DNA of 64,000 nucleotides, from the NCBI RefSeq assembly GCF_000333895.2, contig NZ_ANFM02000017.1, positions 1 to 64,000 of the forward strand. The letters are read 5' to 3'. The first letter of the stretch is position 1. Every line of letters starts with the position of its first letter. Below the pieces are notes generated by a model that saw only the letters and a program-made list of their open reading frames with translations, had not been told where the DNA came from and did not search any database. Shown here one piece after another: positions 7,827-16,997 of the stretch. Position numbers and translations under genes: made by a program. The DNA is from Grimontia indica (lineage in GTDB: Bacteria; Pseudomonadota; Gammaproteobacteria; Enterobacterales; Vibrionaceae).

Positions 7827-10328
7827 TTAGCTTGGCAGGAATTCTTCTGACCAGCCATCACTCACAATACCTTTGTCTATCAAACTCTGGATATCTGACT
7901 CACCAAATCCTAGCTCGTCTAACACTCTCCGGCTAGAGCGCCCGAAACGTTCAGTTTGCGGAGCTGCAATAATCTTTGCTTCTTTTGGACGAATCGAATA
8001 GTGATCAACCATAGTCGTGACATAGCCGCTCGGATGTTCGTCATGGGTCGAAAACGCATAGCTGCCAGAATCAAAACCAACCTGTCCATCTTGTGGGCGG
8101 CTATAACGCTTTCTAAGCCATTCAATGCTACGTGTTTGCGCTGCCGCAACATCTAACTGGGACAGTTTATTCAACCAAACATCGTTGGGCTTACGTTTAA
8201 ATTGATTCGCAAGCATGGCCTTACGCCCTGCCTCGTCGCACGTAGAAATACCTCGGAGCTCTTCAAGCATTTCGAGTTTATTGATATCGGCTTCCGTCGC
8301 ATCAAGGTACAGCCAGCCATCATGAGTTTGATAGAAGTGCGACAAGGCATCATAACCCAATGCTTCACGACCAGATGGCTCATCCCGCGGCGGCGCACCT
8401 TCGTAATCATGGCTGTATTTAATCTGTGCCAGATTGGTCGTCGATGACAGTGACGTTCTGGGGCGCAGCACTTGCCTAGTTTTCGCCCGCACATACAAAG
8501 CGACCGACATCGCAAGCCCAGCAGCGAAGCCACAATTTACATCCAGCGTTCCAAGGTGAGCATGTTCTTCCGGTGTTTCCGCGCCGCCAAAGCGGGTCAT
8601 GATGCCACTGTTCGCTTGAATGATATCGTCATAGCCAATGTAATCCGTTTTCTCTCCCCGCTTAGGCCCTCCAAGACAATCCAAGCGGCAGAAAATTACA
8701 TCTGGGTTAATCGCTTTTAAGCGCTCTTCGTTCAAACCGAGAGGTTCAACCTGGCGTGAAGGCGCATTGATAACGACAATATCGCAGGTCTTCACCAAAG
8801 CTTCGAAAATGGGTTTGCCTTCGTCAGTCAGCATATCGAGCAGCAAGCTCTTCTTCCCGATATTGGAGAGATAACTGAAGAACACACCAATCAGCGGATC
8901 ATACATTGGCTTGGTCGGATCCAGCTTGATAACTTCTGCACCAAAACGCGACAAAAACGCCGTGGAATGTGGCCCTGCAATAACGTTTGTCAGGTCGAGA
9001 ACACGAACGCCCTTGAGCCATTGGCGGTCGGGCTCGACATTGGGTAAAGGTTCGAAGTTCCTAGGCAGTCCTGTTTGGCTAAAAAGCCTTTCCGCATCGT
9101 GATATTCAGCAAATTTCCGTGGCGCTATGTCGCATAGTTCTTCACCCAATTCTTCAAACCACACCAAAGGGCCTGGCTGTTTCATCACGCCATATTCAGG
9201 ATCATTCACTTCTACTATCAGCCCGCTCTCCAACGAATAAGGCGCATTGACCCACTCTTGCGTCGAGCGGTGCGGCGCGCCAGGAATACCTCCTTCACCA
9301 AAGAGCTTGCCCCATTCTTCAGATGTTTTGGTGATGAAGACACGCTTCATTTTCTCAGATATTTTGGCAGCCCAGTTCGCAGGTAAAGGGTAAACACCAA
9401 TGGACGTTTCAGCTTCCCATTGAGAATGAGGAAGATAGAGGTTTTCCACGTCTGGTAGACCTTCGGCAACCAGCTCATCATATATTCCAGCAAGTTCAAG
9501 GCAGCGACGCGCGTGGTTACGGTGTGACGGACAGACGACATAGAAATAGCGGCCATCTTTGCACTTGTAGGTACGATAAAAGGGGTCGAGGTATTCCTGA
9601 AGCTCATCATAGGTGACATCCATGGGGAGCCCTGCTTCGCGGCGACGGGTAATCTCTTTTTCCCGCATGGTGTGGTAGCGCTCTGGCATACCCTCAATAT
9701 TGATGGAGTTGTAAGAGAGGCCTTCCATCAGCGCAGCAGCCACTGGCACTTCAATATGATCTCCTTGGCCACTTTTTTCTCTTTCAAACAACGCCAGAGA
9801 AACACCACTTGCCGCCAACATGGTAGCGTAAGCAGAACCCAGCGTGAGTGGGGAAAAGCTAGGGTCGCACCCCATTAATACCCGGTTGTAACCCATATCG
9901 GTAAAGGCACCGGAAGAAGCAGCAATCACAGCTTCTGTTGCTTTCCATTGTTTGCGTAGTTGGTCATTTGATGCAAAGCCAGGCAGAGAAAGCGTAATCA
10001 AGCTGGGGGTTGTTTCACGCAGGGTGTCTAAATCGATACCCAGCTTCTTCATCGTGCCAGGACGGAAGTTTTCGATGATTACGTCAGCCTGTGAACACAA
10101 GGACAGAGCCCTATCGAGATCCAAGCCAGATTTTAGGTCCAGCCGAATATTGGTTTTATTCCGATTAAGAACAGCGTTGGCCGAATGTTTCCAAAGTGGT
10201 CCGTTAGGCGGGTCAACATGAACCACATTGGCCCCCAAGTCGGCAAGGATCATGGCGACGGCTGGGCCAGAAACATACTGACCAAAATCGACAACATTTA
10301 GACCTGAAAACGGCAATGCATTTCTCAT
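7827..10328 (-). CDS. dddD: DMSP CoA-transferase/lyase DddD
   Basis: A class III (CaiB/BaiF) CoA transferase with two fused domains, about residues 5-400 and 437-830; the 833-residue length and double architecture are typical of DddD. DddD transfers CoA from acetyl-CoA to DMSP and eliminates dimethyl sulfide, leaving 3-hydroxypropionyl-CoA. Both halves start with the CaiB signature (GLNVVDFGQYVSGP at 9 and GVRVLDLTNVIAGPHS at 440). An Asp at 596 in LGTLDVNCG is where the catalytic aspartate of the second domain is expected; the matching N-terminal segment has GCDPSF. It shares a strand with the LysR gene 148 bp upstream and neighbours dddT-dddB-dddC, which supports the DMSP assignment over a generic carnitine-type transferase. 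AAGGAG precedes the ATG. Confidence 0.9.
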   Translation of the reverse strand: MRNALPFSGLNVVDFGQYVSGPAVAMILADLGANVVHVDPPNGPLWKHSANAVLNRNKTNIRLDLKSGLDLDRALSLCSQADVIIENFRPGTMKKLGIDLDTLRETTPSLITLSLPGFASNDQLRKQWKATEAVIAASSGAFTDMGYNRVLMGCDPSFSPLTLGSAYATMLAASGVSLALFEREKSGQGDHIEVPVAAALMEGLSYNSINIEGMPERYHTMREKEITRRREAGLPMDVTYDELQEYLDPFYRTYKCKDGRYFYVVCPSHRNHARRCLELAGIYDELVAEGLPDVENLYLPHSQWEAETSIGVYPLPANWAAKISEKMKRVFITKTSEEWGKLFGEGGIPGAPHRSTQEWVNAPYSLESGLIVEVNDPEYGVMKQPGPLVWFEELGEELCDIAPRKFAEYHDAERLFSQTGLPRNFEPLPNVEPDRQWLKGVRVLDLTNVIAGPHSTAFLSRFGAEVIKLDPTKPMYDPLIGVFFSYLSNIGKKSLLLDMLTDEGKPIFEALVKTCDIVVINAPSRQVEPLGLNEERLKAINPDVIFCRLDCLGGPKRGEKTDYIGYDDIIQANSGIMTRFGGAETPEEHAHLGTLDVNCGFAAGLAMSVALYVRAKTRQVLRPRTSLSSTTNLAQIKYSHDYEGAPPRDEPSGREALGYDALSHFYQTHDGWLYLDATEADINKLEMLEELRGISTCDEAGRKAMLANQFKRKPNDVWLNKLSQLDVAAAQTRSIEWLRKRYSRPQDGQVGFDSGSYAFSTHDEHPSGYVTTMVDHYSIRPKEAKIIAAPQTERFGRSSRRVLDELGFGESDIQSLIDKGIVSDGWSEEFLPS

Positions 10329-10476
10329 TTATCTCGCTCCTTGCTAAAGAGACATAATCATTGAATGAGAACCACCGAAAGGTGAATTCATTGCCGGATG
10401 TTAATAACTTTAAACTTTATCGACCATTAATTTAAATTTGGTCTCATCATAAAATTTTTAATGCACCCAGGGGTAA

Positions 10477-11403
10477 CTAGTTATAAAGCGGGCGATGTAT
10501 GCTATTTATTTCATCGTTATTAACCTCTTCCATTACCCAGTCAATAAACGCTTCGGAATGAGGATGTAAGAAACGGGATTTATGATTAACTAAATAGAAA
10601 GCTTCTGTTGTTAAGACTTCATGCTCAAATAAGGAGATAAGCTTTTCACTTTCGAAATACCCTTGAAGTAAGCTACTCCTCCCCAAAACTATACCACCGC
10701 CGTTAGCCGCCACTTCAAAGGCATTGATTAAAGTATCAAACTGACTGCCAAGGTTAAAATCGGTGTATGGCATACCAATCGACTGAAACCATCTATTCCA
10801 GCCGTCTTCGTAACCGATAACGTGTATCAGATTTTCATTGACGATATCTTCAGGGACGGGCTTTCCTTGGAAACGGGAAGCGTAGTTTGGGCTGCAAACC
10901 GGTTGGAGCAGATCCCATGTAAGCCGGCGAGCTTCATACTGCTGCCATCGGCCGTTGCCGTAGATGATCTCGAGATCACAATCAGGCGCCTTCTGTTGGC
11001 TATTCACCCAAATATTGCTGGTGATCTTGAGGTTGATATCCGGGTACCGCTCATAAAAATCGGGCAAACGCGGAGCAAGCCAGTTAACAAAAAAGACAAG
11101 ATTAACTCTAACATTCAGTAGCTTATTTCTTCCCTTACCAAACAGCTCGTCAGTCACCTCATTCATTTTCTCAATAGATTCATGAAGCACAGGTAAGTAC
11201 GCCGCGCCTGCTTCGGTCAACTCTAAACCTCTCGGCAACCTGACGAAAAGCATAGTACCGAGCTGGCTTTCCAGTGCTTTGATCTGCTGACTCATAGCGG
11301 CCTGCGTTATGTGTAATTCCTGTGAGGCATGGGTAAAGCTAAGATGCCTTGCCGCAGCTTCAAACGACCTAAGCCAGTTCAGCGGAGGTAGCCGTTTCTT
11401 CAT
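10477..11403 (-). CDS. dddR: LysR-family regulator of the DMSP cluster, DddR-like
   Basis: A LysR-type regulator of the GcvA-like branch: N-terminal winged helix-turn-helix (LNWLRSFEAAARHLSFTHAS, then ITQAAMSQQIKALE) followed by a periplasmic-binding-like effector domain. I choose the start MKKRLPPLNW at 11403 because AAGGA lies 8 bases upstream; a frame extension to 11424 (MMQGTQY) has no ribosome site. It is divergent from dddT and upstream of dddD on the same strand, the place for a local activator. The inducer is probably DMSP or a 3-hydroxypropionate-type product, from the context only. Confidence 0.85.
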   Translation of the reverse strand: MKKRLPPLNWLRSFEAAARHLSFTHASQELHITQAAMSQQIKALESQLGTMLFVRLPRGLELTEAGAAYLPVLHESIEKMNEVTDELFGKGRNKLLNVRVNLVFFVNWLAPRLPDFYERYPDINLKITSNIWVNSQQKAPDCDLEIIYGNGRWQQYEARRLTWDLLQPVCSPNYASRFQGKPVPEDIVNENLIHVIGYEDGWNRWFQSIGMPYTDFNLGSQFDTLINAFEVAANGGGIVLGRSSLLQGYFESEKLISLFEHEVLTTEAFYLVNHKSRFLHPHSEAFIDWVMEEVNNDEINSIHRPLYN

Positions 11404-11783
11404 GTATTGTGTTCCTTGCATCACGTTAAAACCAACAGGTTTTTTTGAGAAAAATCCACCTTACCGACATCAAAAAGTGCCGACTTTTCATTTTTATAAA
11501 CTCACTATTTACACCTAATCAACACAGAAAGAAATGGTCAGAATGTAAAAATAGTGACACACAGCTTTAATGCATAATTATTTTTATACCAATGACTATA
11601 AATTTATTAATTGATGAAAAGCATAGAATTATGAAAGGTTACTACCTCGGGTAAAACATGCCTTACTTACCTAAATGCGACATATATAAGTCGCAAATGA
11701 GCAAATATAAAACGTCGAGAAAGTGAATTAAGAAAAAACTCAGAATCTTATTAATTTAATAATGTTTAACAAGGAGCATCGCA
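11404..11783. promoter_or_regulatory. Divergent regulatory region dddR / dddT
   Basis: A 380-bp, very AT-rich noncoding stretch between the divergent regulator and transporter genes. It must hold both promoters. The one striking site is the palindrome at 11676-11695. No clear -35/-10 pair was identified. Confidence 0.6.
11676..11695. promoter_or_regulatory. Palindromic operator candidate for DddR
   Basis: TGCGAC and GTCGCA form a perfect 6-bp dyad around an 8-base AT-only centre, in an otherwise unstructured AT-rich region 88 bp upstream of the dddT start. Size and position fit a LysR-type recognition site, although the strict T-N11-A core is not the only reading. This is an inference. Confidence 0.5.
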
Positions 11784-13361
11784 ATGAGTTCAGAGGTTAA
11801 TTCGAAAGAGGGAGGCGGCATTTTTGCGGGTGTTAATCCGCTTATGGCTGTTGGCTCTTCCGTTCTCGTCATATTATTTGTTTTATATACTGTCTTGGTA
11901 CCAGAGCAAGCCAGCGCCCTCTACAAATACTGCAAAGATTACATCGCGACCAATTTCTCTTGGTACTACGTTGGCCTGATGAGTGTCTTCCTTTTCATTG
12001 CGTTTTACCTCATTGTCAGTCGCTACGGCGGCATTAAGCTAGGCAAAGATGATGAAGAACCAGAGTTTGGGTTTTTCTCATGGTTCTCCATGCTGTTCGG
12101 CGCAGGGATCGGTATTGGTATTCTGTTCTGGAGTATCGCGGAGCCGATGTACCACTTTCAAAGCAACCCGTTTGTGAATGAAGGCCAAGCACAGTCTATC
12201 CTCGCTGGCCAAGTTGCTATGCGTATTGCCATTTTTCACTGGGGTTTGCATGGATGGGGCTTATTCGCCATTTGCGGACTATCGTTGGCGTACTTCTCCT
12301 ATCGTAAAGGACTCCCACTTTCCATCCGCTCAGGGCTTTACCCTCTTCTTGGCGATCGGATTTACGGCCCTTTAGGACACGCTGCTGACCTGCTGGCGGT
12401 ATTTGGTACCGTGTTTGGTATAGCCACTTCTCTTGGATTGGGCGCGCAGCAAATGAATGCCGGGCTCAACTACCTACTCGGCGTTGAAATCAGTACGTCA
12501 GTTCAAATTGTTCTTATCATCGCTATCTCTGCTCTGGCCACCATTTCAGTGCTTACGGGCGTTAACAAAGGCATTCGCATCCTCAGCGAACTTAACATGC
12601 AACTCACCGTAGTCATGCTCGCCTTCTTCATCGTTCTCGGCCCTACTGCTTATGTGATCGGTTCATTCTTCACAAACCTTGGTGACTACATGCTTAACGT
12701 GGTCAAGCTTGGCCTATGGGTAGACCCAAACCCTGAAAATACCTGGCAAAGCGCTTGGACCATTTTCTACTGGGGTTGGTGGATCGCCTGGGCACCCTTC
12801 TGCGGCATTTTTATCGCACGTATTTCTCGTGGACGCACCATTCGGGAGTTCACTCTTGGGGTCCTGTTAGCACCAACATTGCTTGCTACTTTCTGGATTA
12901 CTATCTTCGGCAATACCGCCATGTACATAGAGTTGTTTGGCAGTGGTGGCGTTGTTGAAGCCGTTAATGAAGACCTGACCTTAGCACTGTTTAAGACCAT
13001 TGAGTTGATGGATGTCGGTACCATTCTGACTACCATTGGAGCCGCGATTTGTACCGTCATGCTCGTGACTTACTTCGTGACTTCTGCAGACTCAGCAACG
13101 CTTGTGATTTGTACCTTGATTTCAATGGGTGATGAGCATCCACCATCACGCTACCGCATCTTTTGGGGCATATCGATCGGACTAGTCGCCGCCGTGTTAT
13201 TGCTGGCCGGCGGCTTAGGAGCCTTGCAAACCGCTTCAATTATCGCAGCTCTCCCATATTCCATAGTAGTGATAGCCACCACCGTTGGCCTCTATCGTTC
13301 ACTACGCAGAGAGCCGCTCCCCGGAAAACCAGATACCAATACAGTAGGAGCCATAAAATGA
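11784..13361 (+). CDS. dddT: BCCT-family DMSP/betaine transporter, DddT-like
   Basis: A 525-residue inner-membrane carrier of the betaine/carnitine/choline transporter family with about 12 hydrophobic segments. The BCCT signature is clear: FYWGWWIAWAPFCGIFIARI then SRGRTIREF near residue 330, and GAGIGIGILFWSIAEP near residue 110 in the substrate/sodium region. BCCT carriers use sodium or proton gradients to bring in quaternary ammonium compounds; in ddd clusters the cargo is DMSP. AAGGAG lies 8 bases before the ATG. It is the first gene of dddT-dddB-dddC, and its stop overlaps the dddB start (ATGA). Confidence 0.88.
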   Translation: MSSEVNSKEGGGIFAGVNPLMAVGSSVLVILFVLYTVLVPEQASALYKYCKDYIATNFSWYYVGLMSVFLFIAFYLIVSRYGGIKLGKDDEEPEFGFFSWFSMLFGAGIGIGILFWSIAEPMYHFQSNPFVNEGQAQSILAGQVAMRIAIFHWGLHGWGLFAICGLSLAYFSYRKGLPLSIRSGLYPLLGDRIYGPLGHAADLLAVFGTVFGIATSLGLGAQQMNAGLNYLLGVEISTSVQIVLIIAISALATISVLTGVNKGIRILSELNMQLTVVMLAFFIVLGPTAYVIGSFFTNLGDYMLNVVKLGLWVDPNPENTWQSAWTIFYWGWWIAWAPFCGIFIARISRGRTIREFTLGVLLAPTLLATFWITIFGNTAMYIELFGSGGVVEAVNEDLTLALFKTIELMDVGTILTTIGAAICTVMLVTYFVTSADSATLVICTLISMGDEHPPSRYRIFWGISIGLVAAVLLLAGGLGALQTASIIAALPYSIVVIATTVGLYRSLRREPLPGKPDTNTVGAIK

Positions 13362-14518
13362 GCACTTCAGTTGCTATGCCACGGATGATGGAATTCGGTG
13401 AAGACGCAACCAAACGTCTGCCGGATATCGTGAAAGGATTTAACGCTTCACGCGTACTGATCCTGACTGACAAAACCATGGTTCAAATGGGTTATGCCGC
13501 CATGGTGACCGAACTGCTATCGGAAGCTGGAATTCAAAGTCAGATATACGCTGACACTATTCCAGAGCCAACCTCACAATCGATTGAAGAAGCGGTCTCA
13601 GTAACACGCGATAGTCAAACTGACTGCATTGTCGCACTTGGAGGCGGCAGCGCCATCGACAGCGCCAAGGCGATTAGTATGCTTGCCAGCCATGGCGGCA
13701 TCATGCGTGATTACAAAGCACCTCGCATCGTCAATGAAACCGGTATTCCGGTCGTAGCAATTCCAACCACAGCGGGTACTGGTTCGGAAGTCACCAAGTT
13801 CACCATCATCACGGACTCCGAGACCGATGAAAAGATGCTGTGTATTGGCCTCGGCTTTCTTCCTGTCGCTGCTTTGGTGGACTACAAGTTAACCATGTCC
13901 CTGCCTCCCCGCATCACCGCAGACACGGGGATCGACGCACTTACTCATGCCATCGAAGCTTACGTGAGCAAGAAAGGAAATCCATTCAGTGATTACAATG
14001 CGTTGGAAGCGATGCGCCTTATCGCACCAAACCTACGCAAGGTCTATCACGATGGCCAAAATATAGAAGCCCGTCAGAAAATGATGATGGGCTCCACGCT
14101 CGCAGGCATTGCCTTCTCCAATGCCTCAGTTGCCTTGGTTCACGGTATGAGTCGACCTATCGGTGCGTTTTTCCATGTACCACATGGATTGTCCAATGCC
14201 ATGTTGCTACCAAGTATTACCGCCTTTTCCATTCCAGCTTGCCCTGAACGTTACGCACAATGCTCGAAAGCAATGGGATTGGTTGATGAGTCTGCCAGTG
14301 TTGAGGAAGCCAATAGCCGCCTGCAACAAGAGTTGCTGGCACTCAATGAAGAACTGAAAGTCCCCTCTTTGGAAGAGTTTGGTGTTGTAAAAGATGATTT
14401 TGACGCCGTGCTCGACACCATGATTCAGCAGGCTTTTGGGTCCGGTTCTCCAGGGAATAACCCAAGAGTGCCCACTGAAGACGAGATGAAAACACTCTAC
14501 ACCAGACTCTGGAAATAG
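13358..14518 (+). CDS. dddB: Iron-containing alcohol dehydrogenase, DddB-like
   Basis: A group III (iron-dependent) alcohol dehydrogenase of 386 residues. It has the NAD-binding GGGSAIDSAKA near residue 95, PTTAGTGSEVT near 140, and the metal-binding signature GIDALTHAIEAYVS followed by HGMSRPIGAFFHVPHG. In DddD-type DMSP catabolism DddB oxidises the 3-hydroxypropionate intermediate to malonate semialdehyde. I use ATG 13358, which overlaps the dddT stop as ATGA with TAGGAG upstream; a longer open frame back to 13163 is inside dddT and has no support. Translational coupling to dddT and an 11-bp gap to dddC show one operon. Confidence 0.87.
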   Translation: MSTSVAMPRMMEFGEDATKRLPDIVKGFNASRVLILTDKTMVQMGYAAMVTELLSEAGIQSQIYADTIPEPTSQSIEEAVSVTRDSQTDCIVALGGGSAIDSAKAISMLASHGGIMRDYKAPRIVNETGIPVVAIPTTAGTGSEVTKFTIITDSETDEKMLCIGLGFLPVAALVDYKLTMSLPPRITADTGIDALTHAIEAYVSKKGNPFSDYNALEAMRLIAPNLRKVYHDGQNIEARQKMMMGSTLAGIAFSNASVALVHGMSRPIGAFFHVPHGLSNAMLLPSITAFSIPACPERYAQCSKAMGLVDESASVEEANSRLQQELLALNEELKVPSLEEFGVVKDDFDAVLDTMIQQAFGSGSPGNNPRVPTEDEMKTLYTRLWK

Positions 14519-14529
14519 GAGAAAGATAA

Positions 14530-16023
14530 ATGACGGATATCGGGCATTTGATCAATGGAGAGATCAGAGAAACTTGTTCCAGAAAGCAAGCAGTGTACAA
14601 CCCAGCAACGGGCGAGCACGCAAAGGATGTATTGTTAGCGCCCGTTGAGCTGGTAGATGAGGCAGTCGACATCGCAAACGCTGCGTTCCCTGAATGGCGC
14701 AACACACCAGCCATTAAACGCGCGCGCATTATGTTTCGATACAAGCAGTTACTCGAAGACAACAAGGAAACCATTTGTCGATTGATTGGTGAAGAGCACG
14801 GGAAAATTCAGCATGACGCAATGGGCGAGCTTCAACGTGGTATCGAAAATGTCGAATATGCTTGCTCCGCAACAGAACTGTTGAAAGGTGAGTTCAGCAA
14901 AAACGTCGGCTCAGGTATCGACTCTTGGTCTGAACATCAGCCACTCGGTGTCGTTGCAGGTATTACACCCTTCAACTTCCCCGCCATGGTGCCGCTGTGG
15001 ATGTTCCCTATGGCTTTGGTTTGCGGTAACTGCTTTATCCTCAAACCGTCTGAACGCGACCCCAGCGCAGCATTATATATCGCTGAATTGCTAAAAGAAG
15101 CAGGATTGCCGGACGGTGTCATGCAGGTCATTCAAGGCGATAAAACCGTGGTAGACAGACTGCTGGAAAGCAAAGGCATTGAAGCCGTTAGCTTTGTTGG
15201 CAGCACACCGATTGCGCAGTACATCTACGAAAAGGCGAGTCAATTCGGCAAACGTTGTCAAGCTCTCGGCGGCGCGAAAAATCACGCGATTGTCATGCCA
15301 GATTGCGATATGGAAAACGCGGTGAACCAGTTACTTGGTGCCGCCTTCGGTTCTAGCGGAGAGCGCTGTATGGCGCTGTCTGTGGCAGTAGCTGTCGGTG
15401 ATGACGCGGCGGACAGATTAGTCGGCAGTCTCGCAGAGAAGCTTTCATCACTGCGCGTTGGACCTTTCTATGACAACGGCAACGATTTTGGTCCCGTGAT
15501 CACTCAAGAGCACAAAGAGAAAGTCGAAGCTTACATCGCTTCTGCTGCAGAAGATGGCGCGAGACTCGTGGTTGATGGACGAAACCCTCATGTTGAAGGC
15601 TATGAAAATGGCTTCTATGTGGGTGCAACACTTATCGACAATGTTCGACCAGACATGGTCAGCTATCAGGAGGAGATCTTTGGCCCTGTGCTACAGGTCG
15701 TTCGCGTGAATTCCATGGAAGAAGCCATGACACTCATCAACGATCATAGATATGGCAACGGCACCTGCATCTTTACCCGTGACGGTGAAGCGGCGCGTTA
15801 CTTCTCTGATCATATCAAGGTGGGCATGGTCGGGATCAACATTCCCCTGCCCGTTCCTGTGGCTTATCACAGCTTTGGCGGCTGGAAACAATCACTCTTT
15901 GGCGACCTGCACGCGTATGGCCCAGACTCAGTGAAGTTTTATACCCGACGTAAAACCATCACCCAGCGTTGGCCATCAGCCAGTGTGCGTGAAAGTACTT
16001 CTTTCTCTATGCCGACGCTGTAA
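14530..16023 (+). CDS. dddC: (Methyl)malonate-semialdehyde dehydrogenase, DddC/MmsA-like
   Basis: A CoA-acylating aldehyde dehydrogenase of 497 residues resembling MmsA: GVVAGITPFNFPAMVPLWM near residue 140, a Glu-poor active site typical of MmsA enzymes, and the catalytic Cys in SSGERCMALSVAV near residue 285. In the ddd pathway it turns malonate semialdehyde, NAD+ and CoA into acetyl-CoA and CO2. TAGGAGAAAG lies before the ATG. It is the last gene of dddT-dddB-dddC and is followed by a strong terminator. On sequence alone it could also serve valine or inositol catabolism; the neighbours favour DMSP. Confidence 0.87.
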   Translation: MTDIGHLINGEIRETCSRKQAVYNPATGEHAKDVLLAPVELVDEAVDIANAAFPEWRNTPAIKRARIMFRYKQLLEDNKETICRLIGEEHGKIQHDAMGELQRGIENVEYACSATELLKGEFSKNVGSGIDSWSEHQPLGVVAGITPFNFPAMVPLWMFPMALVCGNCFILKPSERDPSAALYIAELLKEAGLPDGVMQVIQGDKTVVDRLLESKGIEAVSFVGSTPIAQYIYEKASQFGKRCQALGGAKNHAIVMPDCDMENAVNQLLGAAFGSSGERCMALSVAVAVGDDAADRLVGSLAEKLSSLRVGPFYDNGNDFGPVITQEHKEKVEAYIASAAEDGARLVVDGRNPHVEGYENGFYVGATLIDNVRPDMVSYQEEIFGPVLQVVRVNSMEEAMTLINDHRYGNGTCIFTRDGEAARYFSDHIKVGMVGINIPLPVPVAYHSFGGWKQSLFGDLHAYGPDSVKFYTRRKTITQRWPSASVRESTSFSMPTL

Positions 16024-16039
16024 TTTGAAAACACAAAGC

Positions 16040-16070
16040 AAAAAGAGCTGCCGATGGCAGCTCTTTTTTT
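16040..16070. terminator. Terminator of dddTBC, shared with the convergent BASS gene
   Basis: The stem aaagagctgcc/ggcagctcttt has a 3-base loop and a run of 8 T. The end of the T run supplies two bases of the stop codon of the convergent transporter gene, so the two units abut exactly. Confidence 0.9.
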
Positions 16071-16926
16071 AGGCCGTGACAGAGTCTTGCCTGCGTTTAT
16101 TCAGCACAATCAATATCACAGCTGGAATATTCATCAATACCCCGTAAAGCAGAGGCGTCAATGCCAGTTCAGGCTGTTGAAGTTGGACGACGGCTACGAA
16201 AATCGCCGTACCTGCGTTTTGAATACCAACCTCAATGGCAAAAGTTCTTGTGAGCTTTCGATCGCCTGAAAACAGCTTTGACACGGCAACACCCAAGCCC
16301 ATTCCCAACAAACACAGTAACAGCACCATCACGGATGCAACGGAGAACAGTTGAGAGAACACGGCCGTGTTAGCAGCAAGCGTCACTGCCACAGTAAAGA
16401 ACAGCGCCCACAAGGCTGACTTACCTGCCAAAACAGAAAAACGTGCAAACCCCTTACCTTTCAAGAAGTGATTGAGCAACATACCAATAGTCACTGGCAA
16501 CAAAGTGACAGCGACAAGCTGAAGAATGGCCGTTTTTACTGGAATCACTGCAGATACATCTGAAAGCACCAAAGGCAGCATCAGAGGTAAGCTGAAAGGA
16601 ATAATCAGGCTGCTGACTGCTGTCATGGTGATAGAGAGCGCAGAGTCTCCGCCTGCCAAATGACTTATCGCGTTGGAGGAAGCCCCGCCCGGAGCCAGTG
16701 CCAGAATCCAAAGGCCCACAGCAACTACTTCTGGCAATGCAAAAACATGAATAAGGATGTAAGCAATGAGCGGCAAACCAACAAGCTGCGCCGTTAGCCC
16801 AGCTGCAATTTTTCCCGGGAACTCCACCACGCGTTTGAAATCAGCCAATGACAAGGTAATGCCGACACAGAACATCATCCAAGCCAGTGCGATTGGAAGC
16901 CCTATGGTTAACATTGCTTGTGCCAT
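16069..16926 (-). CDS. Bile acid:sodium symporter (BASS) family transporter
   Basis: 285 residues with about nine or ten hydrophobic helices and the family motifs LALAPGGASSNAISHLAGGD (near residue 76) and EVGIQNAGTAI (near 230). BASS proteins carry organic anions with sodium; known bacterial members move bile acids, pantoate, pyruvate or keto acids, and the cargo here is not evident. It is convergent with dddC, so it is not part of the ddd operon even though it adjoins it. A fairly short member. The stop codon lies in the T run of the ddd terminator. Confidence 0.82.
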   Translation of the reverse strand: MAQAMLTIGLPIALAWMMFCVGITLSLADFKRVVEFPGKIAAGLTAQLVGLPLIAYILIHVFALPEVVAVGLWILALAPGGASSNAISHLAGGDSALSITMTAVSSLIIPFSLPLMLPLVLSDVSAVIPVKTAILQLVAVTLLPVTIGMLLNHFLKGKGFARFSVLAGKSALWALFFTVAVTLAANTAVFSQLFSVASVMVLLLCLLGMGLGVAVSKLFSGDRKLTRTFAIEVGIQNAGTAIFVAVVQLQQPELALTPLLYGVLMNIPAVILIVLNKRRQDSVTA

Positions 16927-16950
16927 GTTTATTCCTCAATGTGCAAAAAC

Positions 16951-16980
16951 AAAAAAGGCGAACATCATGCCCGCCTTTTG
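16951..16980 (-). terminator. Terminator of nadA
   Basis: On the minus strand the hairpin aaaaggcg...cgcctttt ends in a T-rich tract, 18 bases beyond the nadA stop. Confidence 0.75.
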
Positions 16981-16997
16981 AATAACTTTCTTTGACC

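Noticed and set aside
13163-13357. N-terminal extension of the dddB frame
   Set aside because: It lies inside dddT, has no ribosome site, and the family starts near MSTSVAMPRM; ATG 13358 overlaps the dddT stop.
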